Shown: positions 62,661 to 64,000 of the stretch, piece after piece
Numbering within the stretch: position 1 is the stretch's first letter
How the letters are laid out: each line of letters starts with the position of its first letter
NCBI RefSeq assembly: GCF_031432975.1
Contig: NZ_CP133838.1
Span: 4,092,001 to 4,156,000 of the forward strand
DNA length: 64,000 nt
Origin: Buttiauxella selenatireducens
Lineage (GTDB): Bacteria > Pseudomonadota > Gammaproteobacteria > Enterobacterales > Enterobacteriaceae
Reading direction: 5' to 3'
Notes under the pieces: generated by a model
What the model saw: only the letters and a program-made list of their open reading frames with translations
The model's database searches: none
Told to the model about the DNA's origin: nothing
Program-made: the position numbers and the translations under genes

Positions 62661-64000
62661 TTACCACTGGTAGCCAACACCGACTGCTCCACCCAGGTCA
62701 CCCTGTGTGTTCGTGGAGCCAGAAAGTTTCGTTACCCATTTCCCGTTATCGGAAATGACAGATACGCCCAATGCGACGGCAGACTGATCCTGGTAGGTGG
62801 AACCCGCCATTGCGACCATGCTTGCACCTGGCTGGTAAGCCTGCGGCAGACCGGCCATCGCCATCGCCCCTGCAATACCCGCGCTCAGTTTGTCATCCTG
62901 ATCGTCAACCATATTTTTCAGAGAGTTAAACTTGTTGTCGGTGTACTGGTTCGCGCTGCTGATACCACTCTTCAGCTGATTCACGTTCACAGCATCAGTA
63001 CCTTGAGTACCGGCCGCGACGTTAGTCACCTGACGTTCCCCACCGGCATAACCCATAGAGACGCTGTTATCGCGGTCGGTTACAGAGTTATTACCCAGTG
63101 CAACAGAATTATTATGTTTTGCACGAGAGTTAGCCCCGATAGCGGTGCTGTTATCACCACTAGCAACGGCGCCCGCACCACCCGCAGTTGAATCCTTACC
63201 GGTTGGTTTTGGTTTCGGATTATTGCTGGTGTTGTTCACCTGGAACATACCGTCCGTACCGTTGGCAATATTGGTTACATTGTTTTCAACGTTTTTCAGC
63301 TGCGAGTAGTTAACCGCATCAGAATCTTCAACCCCATCAGCCAGATTGGAAATGGTGGTTGGGCCTCCAGCCAGCGTAATGTGATTATGATTAACCGTAC
63401 CATCCGAATTGCGGTCATATTTCACCGCCCCTTCATCAATGGTTTCGATTGTAGTATTGATATTTTCAATAGCCGTATTAGTTGCATACAGTTGGGAACC
63501 GTTGACTGCATCGGTGCTGCTTGCCGTCACTCTGCCTGCAGCCACATTAGTGATGGTGCGCTCCTGACCGACATCACCCACACTCACGGTACCTACAGGT
63601 GCTTTACCCGCTACAGCATAAGTTTTGCCATCGATCGTCATACTGGTGGTTGCCACAGTAGCGGATGTTTTAGATCCATTACCCAAAGCAACGCTGTTAG
63701 CGTCAGATGCAACGGCATCTTTACCAATCGCGATTGCATTTGTTGCGCTTGCCAGAGAATTCTGACCTACCGCAATACTGCCTGCACCTGTAGAAGTTGC
63801 CTTATAACCCACGGCCGTACTTCCCTGACCCTGAGCATAAGCATCAGCCTCACCAAGCACACCTTCGTTGGTACGAACATAACGAATACCTGCACCATTA
63901 ATGGTGGTGTAATTGTTAGTCGTATCACCCGCAATTTTAAACAACTGGCTTCCGTTGATAGCATCCGTACTGCTCGCATTCACCGCTCCCTGAGCCAGGT
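62661..64000 (-). CDS. YadA-type trimeric autotransporter adhesin, C-terminal part (cut by window end)
   Basis: At least 446 residues; the frame stays open to base 64000, so the start and signal lie outside. Head repeats of the YadA type (AVGYKATSTGAGSIAVGQNS, AIAIGKDAVASDANSVALGN) are followed by a neck (NVAAGRVTASSTDAVNGSQLY). A stalk comes next (VKYDRNSDGTVNHNHITLAGG). A second head block (STAIGANSRAKHNNSVALGNNS) and neck (NVAAGTQGTDAVNVNQL) lead to a coiled coil. The beta-barrel anchor is last (AGAMAMAGLPQAYQPGASMVAMAG to VGVGYQW). The anchor trimerises to form the outer-membrane pore. Ligand unknown. Confidence 0.93.
   Translation of the reverse strand, partial: LAQGAVNASSTDAINGSQLFKIAGDTTNNYTTINGAGIRYVRTNEGVLGEADAYAQGQGSTAVGYKATSTGAGSIAVGQNSLASATNAIAIGKDAVASDANSVALGNGSKTSATVATTSMTIDGKTYAVAGKAPVGTVSVGDVGQERTITNVAAGRVTASSTDAVNGSQLYATNTAIENINTTIETIDEGAVKYDRNSDGTVNHNHITLAGGPTTISNLADGVEDSDAVNYSQLKNVENNVTNIANGTDGMFQVNNTSNNPKPKPTGKDSTAGGAGAVASGDNSTAIGANSRAKHNNSVALGNNSVTDRDNSVSMGYAGGERQVTNVAAGTQGTDAVNVNQLKSGISSANQYTDNKFNSLKNMVDDQDDKLSAGIAGAMAMAGLPQAYQPGASMVAMAGSTYQDQSAVALGVSVISDNGKWVTKLSGSTNTQGDLGGAVGVGYQW

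Noticed and set aside
59100-64000. Genomic island with integrase or att site
   Set aside because: No integrase, tRNA or direct repeat is visible in the window; the right border lies outside it.

Overview
The window is chromosomal DNA from a member of the Enterobacteriaceae. From about 3.4 kb to 59.1 kb the gene order is close to the tesB-amtB-mdlBA-ybaE-ppiD-hupB-lon-clpXP-tig-bolA-ampG-cyo-yajR-thiI-dxs-thiL-ribDE-nrdR-tsx-secDF-tgt-queA-acpH stretch of Escherichia coli and Salmonella. Protein lengths and key residues match those families as I remember them. It is not E. coli itself. A cysteine desulfhydrase gene sits beside decR and a 2-Cys peroxiredoxin sits beside acpH, both Salmonella-like traits. 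A WYL regulator and a VOC protein stand where E. coli has yajD. I cannot fix the genus; something in the Buttiauxella/Kluyvera/Enterobacter area is plausible.

Layout. 0-3.2 kb is an accessory left end: the tail of a MocR-type regulator, an IprA-family winged-helix regulator, and a divergent periplasmic alkyl sulfatase. 3.4-17.7 kb carries 4.5S RNA, atl, ybaY, tesB, the nitrogen pair glnK-amtB, the ABC half-transporters mdlAB, decR/cdsH, cof, ybaE, queC, fadM and ybaV. 17.8-28.2 kb is the protein quality-control block: ppiD, hupB, lon, clpX, clpP, tig, bolA, yajG. 28.2-35 kb holds ampG and the cytochrome bo3 operon cyoABCDE. 35-48.8 kb holds yajR, yajQ, panE-yajL, thiI, xseB-ispA-dxs-yajO and the nrdR-ribD-ribE-nusB-thiL-pgpA series. 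48.9-58.3 kb holds yajI, tsx, the regulator/VOC pair, queA-tgt-yajC-secD-secF and acpH. 58.5-59.1 kb is the peroxiredoxin gene behind a probable OxyR site.

59.1-64 kb is an accessory region with all genes on the minus strand. It has a YadA-type trimeric autotransporter adhesin (cut by the window end), then a lipoprotein with BamE-like and OmpA-like domains (TpgA-like), then a secreted protein of unknown family, then a LuxR-type regulator, then a DSF-synthase (RpfF)-like crotonase with both catalytic glutamates. The regulator and crotonase genes are visibly AT-rich. This is the most likely place for an undescribed system: a fatty-acid signal synthase and an orphan regulator next to a surface adhesin operon with an uncharacterised partner.

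Two families of small intergenic repeats run through the core. One is a CCCTCACC...GGTGAGGG palindromic element, found four times, always between convergent genes and twice expanded into tandem units. The other is a decayed palindrome with TACCC/GGGTA-type ends. Regulatory sites readable by eye include a sigma-54 promoter and NtrC dyads for glnK, sigma-32 promoters for lon and clpP, and candidate OxyR, PurR and CRP sites. No tRNA, CRISPR array, insertion sequence or integrase was seen.
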